This document shows positions 36,238-44,460 of a stretch of DNA of 64,000 nucleotides, piece by piece. The notes beneath the pieces were generated by a model. That model ran no database searches, was not told where the DNA came from, and saw nothing but the letters and a program-made list of their open reading frames with translations. Each line of letters begins with the position of its first letter. The stretch's first letter is position 1. The position numbers and the translations under genes are program-made. Source of the stretch: Paenibacillus harenae (GTDB lineage: Bacteria; Bacillota; Bacilli; Paenibacillales; Paenibacillaceae); the NCBI RefSeq assembly GCF_030812415.1, contig NZ_JAUSST010000007.1:326648-390647 (forward strand). Reading direction: 5' to 3'.

Positions 36238-37191
36238 CTAGTAATTTACCCATTTCTTCTGACCCACCCATTGGATAAGCGTCACGAACAAGATCAAGAG
36301 CAGCAGCACGATCCCCATAGCCGACGCATAACCGGATTGCAGGTTAACGAATGCCGCTTCGTAAAGGTAATAAACGATGACGGATGTAGAGCCGGCGGGA
36401 CCGCCGCCGGTCAACACCATAATGAGATCAAAAACCTTGAATGAGCCAACCACCCCTGTAATGAGCAAAAAGAAAGTTGTCGGCGAAAGCATTGGCAAGG
36501 TGATGCTGAAAAATTGTCTCACAGGAGAAGCGCCATCCACGTCGGCCGCCTCGTAAATATCCTTGGGAATCCCTTGCAAGCCGGCTAAATAAATGACCAT
36601 GTTAAAACCAAGCGAAGTCCAAACCATAATAATCATGACTGCAATCAGCGCGAATTGCGGGTCCGCCAGCCAAAGCGGAGGATTCTCAATGCCGATTCCC
36701 CGCAAAAATCCGTTAATCGGTCCGCTGTTGGGATGGAACAAGACTCTCCATAGTAAAGCGATCGCCACGAAACTCGAAATAAAAGGCATAAAGTAGATGA
36801 CTTTGAAGAAATCTTTAAAGTAAGTCGCTTTGTTAATCAAAGCCGCGAGCACCAGCGCCAGAAGCATGGATACCGGGACGACCGCGATCATGATGACGTT
36901 GTTCCGAAGCGCTCGATGGAACCCTTCATCATGCAACAAATCCTTATAATTCTCAAAACCGATAAAGTTCAGCCCTTCGAGTCCAGCGATGAAGTTCCAC
37001 TCGGTAAAACTAATCACCGCTGACAAAATAATCGGGATAACGACCAGCGTCATAGTCAACAACAACATTGGCAAAATAAATACGTACCCATTAATCATGT
37101 CGTAAAACCCTTGCTTACGGATTCGGAGAGCCTTCCCTTTTCTCGCCCCCTGATCCAATCCACTTCTCGTTGTCTGCTCCAAATTTGCCAC
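36238..37191 (-). CDS. Sugar ABC transporter permease, MalF type
   Basis: A 317-residue permease with six helices and EAA loop PKDIYEAADVDGASPVRQFF and SITLPMLSPT. The first gene of the glucuronide operon. The start is set at GTG 37191, with GAGG 8 nt upstream. A longer frame reaches 37248, but a perfect -10 box lies inside it at 37216-37221, so transcription should begin after it. A TTG at 37182 is a further option. Confidence 0.88.
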   Translation of the reverse strand: MANLEQTTRSGLDQGARKGKALRIRKQGFYDMINGYVFILPMLLLTMTLVVIPIILSAVISFTEWNFIAGLEGLNFIGFENYKDLLHDEGFHRALRNNVIMIAVVPVSMLLALVLAALINKATYFKDFFKVIYFMPFISSFVAIALLWRVLFHPNSGPINGFLRGIGIENPPLWLADPQFALIAVMIIMVWTSLGFNMVIYLAGLQGIPKDIYEAADVDGASPVRQFFSITLPMLSPTTFFLLITGVVGSFKVFDLIMVLTGGGPAGSTSVIVYYLYEAAFVNLQSGYASAMGIVLLLLILFVTLIQWVGQKKWVNY

Positions 37192-37215
37192 CTCACTGTC
37201 CTCTGTGTCTTCCTC

Positions 37216-37221
37216 ATTATA
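37216..37221 (-). promoter_or_regulatory. -10 box of the glucuronide operon
   Basis: A perfect TATAAT at 37221-37216 in CACCTATAATG. No good -35 box stands at the right distance, which fits dependence on an activator. Confidence 0.55.
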
Positions 37222-37271
37222 GGTGCCTCGTTCCAGGCAAACATGCAACGATTTTTTCTATATCAAAAAAG

Positions 37272-37301
37272 TTTTGCGATATTTTTTCCCGTATTGCAAA
37301 A
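37272..37301. promoter_or_regulatory. Inverted-repeat operator candidate in the divergent promoter region
   Basis: TTTTGCGATA (37272-37281) and TATTGCAAAA (37292-37301) are inverted arms with one mismatch, 10 bp apart (20 bp centre to centre, two helical turns). The element lies 50-80 bp upstream of the operon -10 box and 79 bp before the divergent kinase start, a good position for YesN-type AraC activator binding. Confidence 0.5.
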
Positions 37302-37379
37302 AATGTTGAATGAATGGTTCTTCAGCATGCTGTAGTATTGCTTTATAAAGAAGAATGGCTGCGAGAGGTGGCACAAATC

Positions 37380-39185
37380 ATGAGTGTTATATGGAATCCC
37401 AAACATTTATCCTTGCGGCAGAAGCTGATCCTGACATCGATTGCTTGTCTGGTGTTGCCTACGGTAGCTATGTTGTATATTAGCAGCTACTACTCCAAGT
37501 TAATTATTCGAGAGCACACGCTTGAGAAAGCAACGCAATCCCTTGCCATCGTACAATCTCAAGCCAACGCGATTATGGAAGAGCTTGTGTCTATCTCGAA
37601 TTTCGTCCAATTCGATCCCGAGATCAAAACCTTGCTGGAAGAAGCCCGGGATCATCCGATTGCTGCTAGACAGCTGACGACCCGGTTAGAGCAGATTGCG
37701 GGAGAGAAGCCTGACTTACGGCTTACGTTGCTTACAAAGGATGGCCGCGCTTATTCCGATTATTCCTTTTACGATTTCGAGCCTCAGCAATTTATTCAGC
37801 AAGACTGGTTCGCCAAGATATCCCGACTGACGGCATACGAAACGTTATTTTTGGGTGGATTGCGAAACTACTTGCCGACGCTAGACCATGATCAAGGATA
37901 TGTCTATCTGACGGCTCGGGCATTGACGGAGACAATTGACAAAGCCCCCTTCGCCTATTTGATTGTCAGTCGAACGGAAGACTCCATTCGGGATCTCTTC
38001 GCCGGTATGGAAGAGGATGTTTACCTGCTAAATGACGACAATTGCATTCTATCCAATCGAAATGCCGACGTAATTGGTCAGCCATTCGGCACGATTATGA
38101 ACGAGGAGACAAGCTCATCGCCAAGTATCATTCACCTGCGAGGAGAGAATCAAATTCATCTCTCGCTTCCTCTTCGTTACGCGGGCTGGAGACTCGTAAG
38201 CCTGGCTCCTTACGAGCAGCTTACCGGTAAATTAAATACCTTCTATCAGTCCGCTTTATTGCTGCAATCGCTGTTTGGCGTTTTTTTCTTACTTGCTTTA
38301 ACCTATTTATTAAGGCGGTTCACGAAACCGGTTCGATTGCTGGGGCAGGCGGCCAAGAAGGTGGAATCCGGGGAATTGCAATATCGCTCCAATATTCGCG
38401 GCCGTGACGAGATTGGGCGGCTAGGACGCTCATTCGACATGATGTTAGATCGGATTGAGCAGATGCTCCAGCAGGTAGAGATCGAACAAGAATTGAAGAG
38501 GCAAGCGGAAATGGCGATGCTGCAGGCGCAAGTACATCCGCACTTTTTGTTCAATGTCCTAAGTTCTATACGCTTGAAATTATTATTGAAGCATGATGAA
38601 GACACCGCCCATGTTGTCGGCTCCTTAGCCTCGTTGCTGCGGGCAAGCTTGTCAAGGCAGAATGAATTCGTGACGCTTTATGCCGAGATTGAAACGACGA
38701 TGCAGTATATTGATTTAATGAAATTTACGATGAGGTTCCCGACCGAGTGCCACTTGGACATTCATCCGGACCCTTTAACCATCACCGTACCAAGGTTTAT
38801 CTTGCAGCCAATCATTGAGAATGCTTATAAACATGGTTTTACGCAGAGCGGCGGTATCATCACGATTAAGGTAGTAACGAATGCTCATATGTTGCGCATC
38901 ACGATCGAAGACAATGGTCTGGGCATAACACCGGAGACGCTTCAGACACTGAAGGATCGATTCAATGTCCAGAAGCAGGTCTTAATAGAGCAGATGATTG
39001 CAGGTGAGCGTACAACCGCCTCCGGGATCGGATTGTTTAACGTGTACAGCAGATTGAAGCTAATATACAGTGACCGTTTCGAGTTGAACATTCATAGCGT
39101 GTACGGCGAAGGGACGACGGTCGTATTAATATTGCCTGCTGCCGAGCCGGCCGAACCTGTAGAAGTAGGTGAACATCATGTTTAA
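37380..39185 (+). CDS. YesM-type sensor histidine kinase
   Basis: A 601-residue membrane kinase: helix near residue 20-40, extracellular Cache-like region, second helix near 285-305, HAMP (FTKPVRLLGQAAKKVESGEL), the motif QVHPHFLFNVLSSIRLKLL with the phospho-His, and ATPase boxes ENAYKHGF and IEDNGLGI. The ATG at 37380 has GAGAGGTGG upstream. Its stop overlaps the following response regulator. Together they should control the divergent glucuronide transport operon. Confidence 0.93.
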   Translation: MSVIWNPKHLSLRQKLILTSIACLVLPTVAMLYISSYYSKLIIREHTLEKATQSLAIVQSQANAIMEELVSISNFVQFDPEIKTLLEEARDHPIAARQLTTRLEQIAGEKPDLRLTLLTKDGRAYSDYSFYDFEPQQFIQQDWFAKISRLTAYETLFLGGLRNYLPTLDHDQGYVYLTARALTETIDKAPFAYLIVSRTEDSIRDLFAGMEEDVYLLNDDNCILSNRNADVIGQPFGTIMNEETSSSPSIIHLRGENQIHLSLPLRYAGWRLVSLAPYEQLTGKLNTFYQSALLLQSLFGVFFLLALTYLLRRFTKPVRLLGQAAKKVESGELQYRSNIRGRDEIGRLGRSFDMMLDRIEQMLQQVEIEQELKRQAEMAMLQAQVHPHFLFNVLSSIRLKLLLKHDEDTAHVVGSLASLLRASLSRQNEFVTLYAEIETTMQYIDLMKFTMRFPTECHLDIHPDPLTITVPRFILQPIIENAYKHGFTQSGGIITIKVVTNAHMLRITIEDNGLGITPETLQTLKDRFNVQKQVLIEQMIAGERTTASGIGLFNVYSRLKLIYSDRFELNIHSVYGEGTTVVLILPAAEPAEPVEVGEHHV

Positions 39186-40782
39186 AGTCGTTATTGCAGA
39201 CGACCATTACCCCGTGCTTGATTATTTAAGCAACATCATTCCTTGGACCAAGCTTGGACTTGAGCTTTCCGCGGTCTGCTCCAATGGAGGCGAAGCATGG
39301 GAAGCCTGCCGGAAGCAACAGCCGGACATTCTCATTACGGATATCGGCATGCCCGTGATGGACGGTCTTGATCTCATCGAGAAGGCACGCGGTGCGAATC
39401 CTCGTTTGAAAACCGTTATTTTATCCTGTCACGAGGATTTTCAATATGCCCAGAGAGCCGTTAAGCTTAACGTAAACGATTATATTCTGAAGGAAAGTCT
39501 TCGCATGGAGCATGTCGTTACCGTTCTTCAGCAGCTTGCTTACTTGTTAGCCGAAGAGAAACAAGCCGAGGACAACCGTCTCCAGCTCCAGAACGTCGTG
39601 CAGCAAAATCTATCCGCCATTCATACCCGATTTATTCGCAAGCTGCTGGAGCAGCCGATATGGAACGAAGCGGAATGGAACGACGAAGCCGAGAGAATGG
39701 GCATTCATCTCCGTGTTGGCATTCCATACCTGCCTGTTGCAGTGTTGCCGGAGCGTTCCTTCGAGCTGGAAATCCGGTTTGGCGGAGCAATTAATATGCA
39801 ATTCGTCATCGATAACGCCTTGCAGGAATTAGTTCAATTCGACGGCGTTATCTTGCTTGTACTGAACGAACGCCAATACTTCCTTCTGTTTCCTTTCCCG
39901 GCCACGTTGAAACGTAATCTTCATGAGGACATCCGAGCCGAGATGAAGCGCGTTCAACAATTAGTGCACCAGCATCTTAGTATCGGAATCTCGTTCTATC
40001 GCGGGGATGTGACTCGGGATTTCCTGCAATTGAAGAAGCAATTACAAGATTTGATGAATGTAAAGACGTTCCGTTTCTATGCAGGAGAGCTCGTCTATGC
40101 GGAGCTGCGGCCGCTCCAAACGACGAAAGAAGATTTGTTCCTGCATTATGCCAAAGCCTTTCAGGAGCTGAAGGACAGCATGCTTGGAGGAGAGAAGGCG
40201 CTCATTCATAACACGGTCAATCGATGGGGAACGTTCATTCAAGTACGTGTGTATCCTGTCGAATCCGTCAAAAGCTGGGTATTGAAAATGGCTTTGGAGC
40301 TCGAGCTCAAGTATACGGTGATGCAAAACTTCGTGACCAACTTCAACAGCGAGCTGCAGCAGCAACAAATCGCCTCCATCGAAACGCTGGAGCATCTCTT
40401 GGAATGGCTTCGGATCTTTCTCGAAGAGAAAGCGACCGATATTCAGACGCTCCGCGACCATTCGGTACGGAGGGAGATCGCGGAAGCCCAACGTTACATT
40501 CAAACCCATATCGGAGAGAAAATCGCAATGGACGAGATGGCCCATCGGTTGAATCTGAATCCGTCTCACTTCAGTCGTATTTTCAAGCAGGAAACTGGGG
40601 AAACCTTCGTCGAATTCGTTACGCGAACGAAGATGGAGAAAGCAAAGGAGCTATTAAATCAGTCCGACATGACCATCGTAGAAATCGCAGAGCAGCTAGG
40701 CTACGAGCATACCAGCTACTTTATTAAACTGTTCCGCAACGCCTCCGGCATGTCTCCGAACGAGTATCGTAAATCGATGTGA
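39178..40782 (+). CDS. YesN-type response regulator (receiver + AraC HTH)
   Basis: A 534-residue regulator. The receiver has VVIADDHYPVL, the phospho-Asp in ILITDIGMPVMDG and Lys in YILKESLRME. A long central region follows, then AraC helices (AMDEMAHRLNLNPSHFSRIF, TIVEIAEQLGYEHTSYFIKL) and the end SPNEYRKSM. The ATG at 39178 (AGTAGGTG upstream) overlaps the kinase gene by 8 nt and begins just before the receiver strand. Confidence 0.93.
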   Translation: MFKVVIADDHYPVLDYLSNIIPWTKLGLELSAVCSNGGEAWEACRKQQPDILITDIGMPVMDGLDLIEKARGANPRLKTVILSCHEDFQYAQRAVKLNVNDYILKESLRMEHVVTVLQQLAYLLAEEKQAEDNRLQLQNVVQQNLSAIHTRFIRKLLEQPIWNEAEWNDEAERMGIHLRVGIPYLPVAVLPERSFELEIRFGGAINMQFVIDNALQELVQFDGVILLVLNERQYFLLFPFPATLKRNLHEDIRAEMKRVQQLVHQHLSIGISFYRGDVTRDFLQLKKQLQDLMNVKTFRFYAGELVYAELRPLQTTKEDLFLHYAKAFQELKDSMLGGEKALIHNTVNRWGTFIQVRVYPVESVKSWVLKMALELELKYTVMQNFVTNFNSELQQQQIASIETLEHLLEWLRIFLEEKATDIQTLRDHSVRREIAEAQRYIQTHIGEKIAMDEMAHRLNLNPSHFSRIFKQETGETFVEFVTRTKMEKAKELLNQSDMTIVEIAEQLGYEHTSYFIKLFRNASGMSPNEYRKSM

Positions 40783-40907
40783 GCTCATTGAATCGTGAAC
40801 TCCCCCTACTTAGGGGCAATAGCAGAAAGATGGCTGACCAATGATTATTTAAAGAAAATAGGCGAAATCGACGAAATCCGACATCTTCAGATGAGGATCG
40901 AGTTAAA

Positions 40908-41318
40908 CTAGGACACAAGAGATTGGATTTCCTTAATCACCTGTTCAACTCGAACATCTTTAAAGCTTTCGTTGTCATAAATGATCAACACATTGCCAAC
41001 TTGATATTTTTCATGTGCTGCCACATCAGCAGCTGCCGTCTTATCTTCAAAATCTCTTATTCCCTTCTTAGCACCACTACCGGAAGAATAAATATAAATG
41101 CTGATTAACTGATCGTCATTGATTATAAAAGGCTCAGGTGCGACACCATTCAAGGTCATTAAAAATACACTCTCTTTATTTAATTCTGTTGGCTCTTCTA
41201 GGGGAATACCTTGTTTTTCAAACAAGTCTTTGATTTGAACTATTGATATTGTTTTCTCGTTGCAACCTGTTATAACAGCAATACAAGCAATGATGACAAT
41301 AATCATTCGAAGTCTCAT
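40908..41318 (-). CDS. Small lipoprotein of unknown function
   Basis: A 136-residue protein with a lipoprotein signal (MRLRMIIVIIACIAVITGC). The mature part has no family I recognise; it is alpha/beta-like with SIVQIKDLFEKQGIPLEEP and ends in a short helix. The start at 41318 has AGAGGA upstream and is preferred to a frame seven codons longer. It lies on the transposon side of the 20-bp repeat array beside glmS, so it could be cargo or debris of that element. Confidence 0.7.
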   Translation of the reverse strand: MRLRMIIVIIACIAVITGCNEKTISIVQIKDLFEKQGIPLEEPTELNKESVFLMTLNGVAPEPFIINDDQLISIYIYSSGSGAKKGIRDFEDKTAAADVAAHEKYQVGNVLIIYDNESFKDVRVEQVIKEIQSLVS

Positions 41319-41429
41319 TTTACATTCCTCTTTTCCCAAATTGCTTATTAGACGTTCTGACTGGTGAGAATGTTACCTCGACCTTGCAATTGAAGGGTGG
41401 TTGAATAATCCTGCCCAAAAGCGCTTAAT

Positions 41430-41456
41430 GAGGCTGCCGATCTTTCCGGCAGCCTC
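41430..41456. terminator. GC-rich hairpin
   Basis: GAGGCTGCCG (41430-41439) pairs with CGGCAGCCTC (41447-41456) around a 7-nt loop. It would serve the broken XRE gene on the minus strand. T runs are weak on both sides. Confidence 0.5.
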
Positions 41457-41521
41457 GTCTTAGTTGCTGGATGGAAATAACGTGTCCCGTTAACGTTAAC
41501 AAATGCCGAAAATCCGCTTCA

Positions 41522-41740
41522 CTATCGCCATCCGAGTCCTATTTTAATCGCCAATATAGAAGATACAGTGGAACAAAGCGACGAAAAATTCCGGTTCTTG
41601 GATTGGGGAAGCAGCTTCGATCTCCAACTCTGCCTTGAGCCATTCCGTTCTTGTGAGACCCCTATCATATTTGAAAATTCAACTTGGTTATACTCATATA
41701 ACTTTCTAATCCGTTTAATCCTTTCCCCAACCGAAGCCAT
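41522..41740 (-). pseudogene. Broken XRE-type regulator fragment
   Basis: The first 30 residues are the start of an XRE helix-turn-helix (MASVGERIKRIRKLYEYNQV then EFSNMIGVSQ). From there the frame loses sense; the next frame gives TRTEWLKAELEIEAASPIQE, so a frameshift near 41655 broke it. Only about 70 codons remain. It lies between a small lipoprotein gene and the 20-bp repeat array and may be decayed cargo of a mobile element. Confidence 0.65.
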
Positions 41741-41757
41741 TCTAACACCCCTTTAAG

Positions 41758-41800
41758 ATAAAAAAAGAGTCCCGATGACATGAATCACATCATCGGGACT
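41758..41800 (-). terminator. Minus-strand terminator between repeat array and broken XRE gene
   Basis: AGTCCCGATGA (41768-41778) pairs with TCATCGGGACT (41790-41800); on the minus strand the stem is followed by CTTTTTTTATC. It would stop transcription running from glmS through the repeat array. Because the array lies in between, it may belong to the inserted element and not to glmS. Confidence 0.8.
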
Positions 41801-41860
41801 AACTTGATGGGCCAACACTTTTTTATCACCAGACACTTAGCTGCTTCTGCTCAGAACAAA

Positions 41861-41968
41861 ACTTTATTGTAGTGAATCAGCAGAACTTAACTATAATGTT
41901 AAATCACATACTATATTGAAAAGGCACCAACTATATTGTCAAGACACCAACTTTAATGTCACTGAACA
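41861..41968. repeat. Array of 20-bp repeats, likely Tn7-like transposon end
   Basis: Five related units: 41861-41880, 41890-41909, 41910-41929, 41930-41949 and 41950-41968. The last four are exactly contiguous at 20-bp period; a typical unit is ACTATATTGTCAAGACACCA. A weaker unit may start at 41817. The outer edge, read from the glmS side, is TGTTCAGTGACATTAAAGT, starting with TGT as Tn7-family ends do. It lies 24 nt after the glmS stop, where Tn7 is known to insert (about 25 bp). Multiple transposase-binding repeats near each end are a Tn7/Tn5053-family trait. No transposase gene or opposite end was seen in the window. Confidence 0.6.
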
Positions 41969-41992
41969 TTTTTTCTGTTTACTAATCTCCTC

Positions 41993-43825
41993 TTACTCCA
42001 CCGTCACGCTCTTCGCCAAATTCCGCGGCTTATCAACGTCATGACCCAAAGCCAGCGAAGCGTAGTACGAAATCAATTGAAGCGGCAAGACCGAAAGGGC
42101 TGGCGTTAGAAGCGGCAGCGTCTTCGGAATCGTGAACAGCTCGTCGACGGATTTTGCCGCTTCGGCTTCGAAGCCGGCGTTAGCGATACCGAGGACGTGT
42201 GCTCCGCGTGCTTTCACTTCTTTGATGTTGCTGAGCGTTTTCTCGTATAGCGCTTCTTGAGTAACGAGCGCGATAACCGGAATGCCGTCCTCGATCAGCG
42301 CGAGCGTACCGTGCTTCAACTCGCCTGCCGCGTAAGCTTCGGAGTGAATATACGAGATTTCTTTCAGCTTGAGCGATCCTTCTTGCGCGACAGCGTAGTC
42401 TACGCCGCGGCCGATGAAGAATAGGCTCTTGTGATGCGAGATCGATTCCGCCACTTGCTTCAGCACAACGGATTGCTCCAGAATGCTCTCCACTTGCTCA
42501 GGCAACTGGTGCAGACCTGCGATCAGCTCTTCGACTGCGGATTGCTCTTGCGTGCCAAGCACGCCAGCCAGATGCAAGCCGAACAGGTAGAACGCGATCA
42601 GCTGCGATGTGTAAGCTTTGGTCGAAGCAACCGCGATTTCAGGTCCTGCCCAAGTGACGATCACATCGTCCGCTTCACGGGCAACCGAGCTGCCGACTAC
42701 GTTCGTGATCGCGAGGACGCGAGCCCCATTGCGTTTCGCTTCGCGCAGCGCTGCCAGCGTATCCGCTGTCTCGCCGGATTGGCTCACAACGATAACAAGC
42801 GTGTCAGGCGTGATAATTGGCGAACGGTAGCGATACTCGGATGCGACATCGTTTTCTGCCGGTATGCGGGCAAGTGACTCGATGACCGATTTACCGACAA
42901 GTCCTGCGTGGTACGCCGTACCGCAAGCGACGATATGCACCTTGCGAATCGATTTGATATATTCGGAAGTCATTGTAAGTTCTTTCAAGAATACCGATTT
43001 GTTGTCATCGGCAATGCGGCCAAGCATCGTGTCGCGATACGCCTTCGGCTGCTCGTAAATTTCCTTGAGCATGAAGTGATCGTAACCGGCTTTCTCCGCC
43101 GTTACTAGATCCCAATCGACATGAAATATTTCCTTGGAAATAATTTCGCCTTCTGTCGTCATCAGTTCGACACCATTACGTGTCAATACGGCCATTTCGC
43201 CGTCGTCCAAAATATAGACGTTGCGAGTATGCTCGAGGATCGCCGGAATGTCGGATCCGATGAAGTTCTCGCCTTCGCCGATACCGATAACGAGCGGGCT
43301 TGCGAAACGTACGGCTACCAAGCGCTCTGGCTCATACTCTGTCAAGACGCCAAGCGCGTATGCTCCGCGCATGCGCTTCACAGCACGTTGCACCGCTTCG
43401 ACAATATTGCCGTCGTATTCTTCGGCAATCAGATGAGAGATGATCTCCGTATCCGTCTCCGACACGAATACATGGCCTTTCGCAGCAAGCTCATCCTTCA
43501 AATCCAGATAATTTTCGATAATGCCGTTATGCACGACAGAGAACTTCGCCGAGTTGTCCGTATGCGGATGCGAGTTCACGTCCGACGGCTTGCCATGCGT
43601 TGCCCAGCGTGTATGGCCGATACCGACGGAGCCTTCCAGCGGATCGCCTTTCAGCTTATCTTCGAGATTAGCCAAACGTCCTTTGGATTTTGTAATTTCC
43701 AGTCCGTTCTTGGTGAAAACAGCGATACCTGCGGAATCGTAACCGCGGTACTCCAGTTTCTTCAAGCCTTCGATCAAAATGTCCTGCGAATCCCTTTTAC
43801 CAATATATCCAACTATTCCACACAT
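41993..43825 (-). CDS. glmS: Glutamine-fructose-6-phosphate aminotransferase
   Basis: A 610-residue enzyme that makes glucosamine-6-phosphate from fructose-6-phosphate and glutamine, the first step to UDP-GlcNAc. After the start Met is the catalytic Cys (MCGIVGYIG); the glutaminase part has GHTRWATHGKPSD, and the two SIS domains have VACGTAYHAGLVGKS and SQSGETADTL. It ends in PRNLAKSVTVE, the conserved 3' coding site read by TnsD-type targeting proteins. The start at 43825 is fixed by the Cys; the longer frame to 44014 only reads through the ribozyme. It is controlled by the glmS ribozyme and its own promoter. Confidence 0.98.
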   Translation of the reverse strand: MCGIVGYIGKRDSQDILIEGLKKLEYRGYDSAGIAVFTKNGLEITKSKGRLANLEDKLKGDPLEGSVGIGHTRWATHGKPSDVNSHPHTDNSAKFSVVHNGIIENYLDLKDELAAKGHVFVSETDTEIISHLIAEEYDGNIVEAVQRAVKRMRGAYALGVLTEYEPERLVAVRFASPLVIGIGEGENFIGSDIPAILEHTRNVYILDDGEMAVLTRNGVELMTTEGEIISKEIFHVDWDLVTAEKAGYDHFMLKEIYEQPKAYRDTMLGRIADDNKSVFLKELTMTSEYIKSIRKVHIVACGTAYHAGLVGKSVIESLARIPAENDVASEYRYRSPIITPDTLVIVVSQSGETADTLAALREAKRNGARVLAITNVVGSSVAREADDVIVTWAGPEIAVASTKAYTSQLIAFYLFGLHLAGVLGTQEQSAVEELIAGLHQLPEQVESILEQSVVLKQVAESISHHKSLFFIGRGVDYAVAQEGSLKLKEISYIHSEAYAAGELKHGTLALIEDGIPVIALVTQEALYEKTLSNIKEVKARGAHVLGIANAGFEAEAAKSVDELFTIPKTLPLLTPALSVLPLQLISYYASLALGHDVDKPRNLAKSVTVE

Positions 43826-43999
43826 ATTTAATAAGCCTCCGTAAGGTGTATTTCCCGCCTTCGCCCGGATGCCGGCCTTGCCAATGTGCGGCACAAGCAC
43901 TATGAAGTTGTCACAAATTAATCCCAAACGTTGCGATAAAATGTAACCCTTCTGCCCGTGCTCGCCCCGCAGGCAGCATCTTGGACATACGGGATCAAT

Positions 44000-44179
44000 A
44001 TCAGCCTGCCGCAATTTTGTAAGACTGGTCGCCCGGCCTCTTTGATTTGCGGCTTTCGGTTGGCTTGTTTTACCGGAAGGTCCCCGCCGAATGTTCCGAA
44101 CACCTTCACCTCGTCAGCTTCCCGTATAAATAAAGTGTTTACTAACCGCACTCCATTTATCACGCAAGCTCTGGCGCTT
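44000..44179 (-). ncRNA. glmS self-cleaving ribozyme
   Basis: The 5' leader of glmS on the minus strand begins AAGCGCCAGAGCTTGCG, then has GCTGACGAGGTGAAGGT and TTCGGCGGGGACCTTCCGG. These are the conserved core pieces of the glmS ribozyme/riboswitch (AGCGCCAGA, GACGAGG, UUCGGCGG). Cleavage should fall between A 44178 and G 44177. Glucosamine-6-phosphate activates cleavage, and the cut mRNA is degraded, so the enzyme's product shuts off glmS. The 3' boundary is approximate; about 170 nt separate it from the start codon. Confidence 0.92.
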
Positions 44180-44227
44180 ATGTTGCTTATTTAACCTCTA
44201 CCCTCGCTTTCCTTCTTGAATCATACT

Positions 44228-44256
44228 CTATCATATTCAATCTGGGTGCTTTCTGC
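44228..44256 (-). promoter_or_regulatory. Promoter of glmS
   Basis: TTGCAG (44256-44251), a 17-nt spacer and TATGAT (44233-44228) on the minus strand. Transcription would begin near 44221, about 43 nt before the ribozyme cleavage site. Confidence 0.65.
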
Positions 44257-44460
44257 AACCTGTTTTCTGAAAATGGACAGCTTACCAGCTGCCAAATATG
44301 ACATTTGCATGTCCTTTAGCGGCACTAGCCTGCCAAAAACAAGGACCAGCCGGGTTCCCTACCCAGCCGGTCCGTCTTCTCAGCCTTCGAGCTATCTATC
44401 GGATTCTACAATAAGGCAGCCCATTAGGCCGCCCTTCAAGTAGAATAACATGTTTTACCA

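Noticed and set aside
41861..41968. CRISPR array from the 20-bp repeats
   Set aside because: The repeats are contiguous without spacers, degenerate, and end at the Tn7 insertion position; no cas genes are present.
43826..44014. N-terminal extension of glmS
   Set aside because: The catalytic Cys must follow the start Met at 43825, and the extension overlaps the ribozyme.
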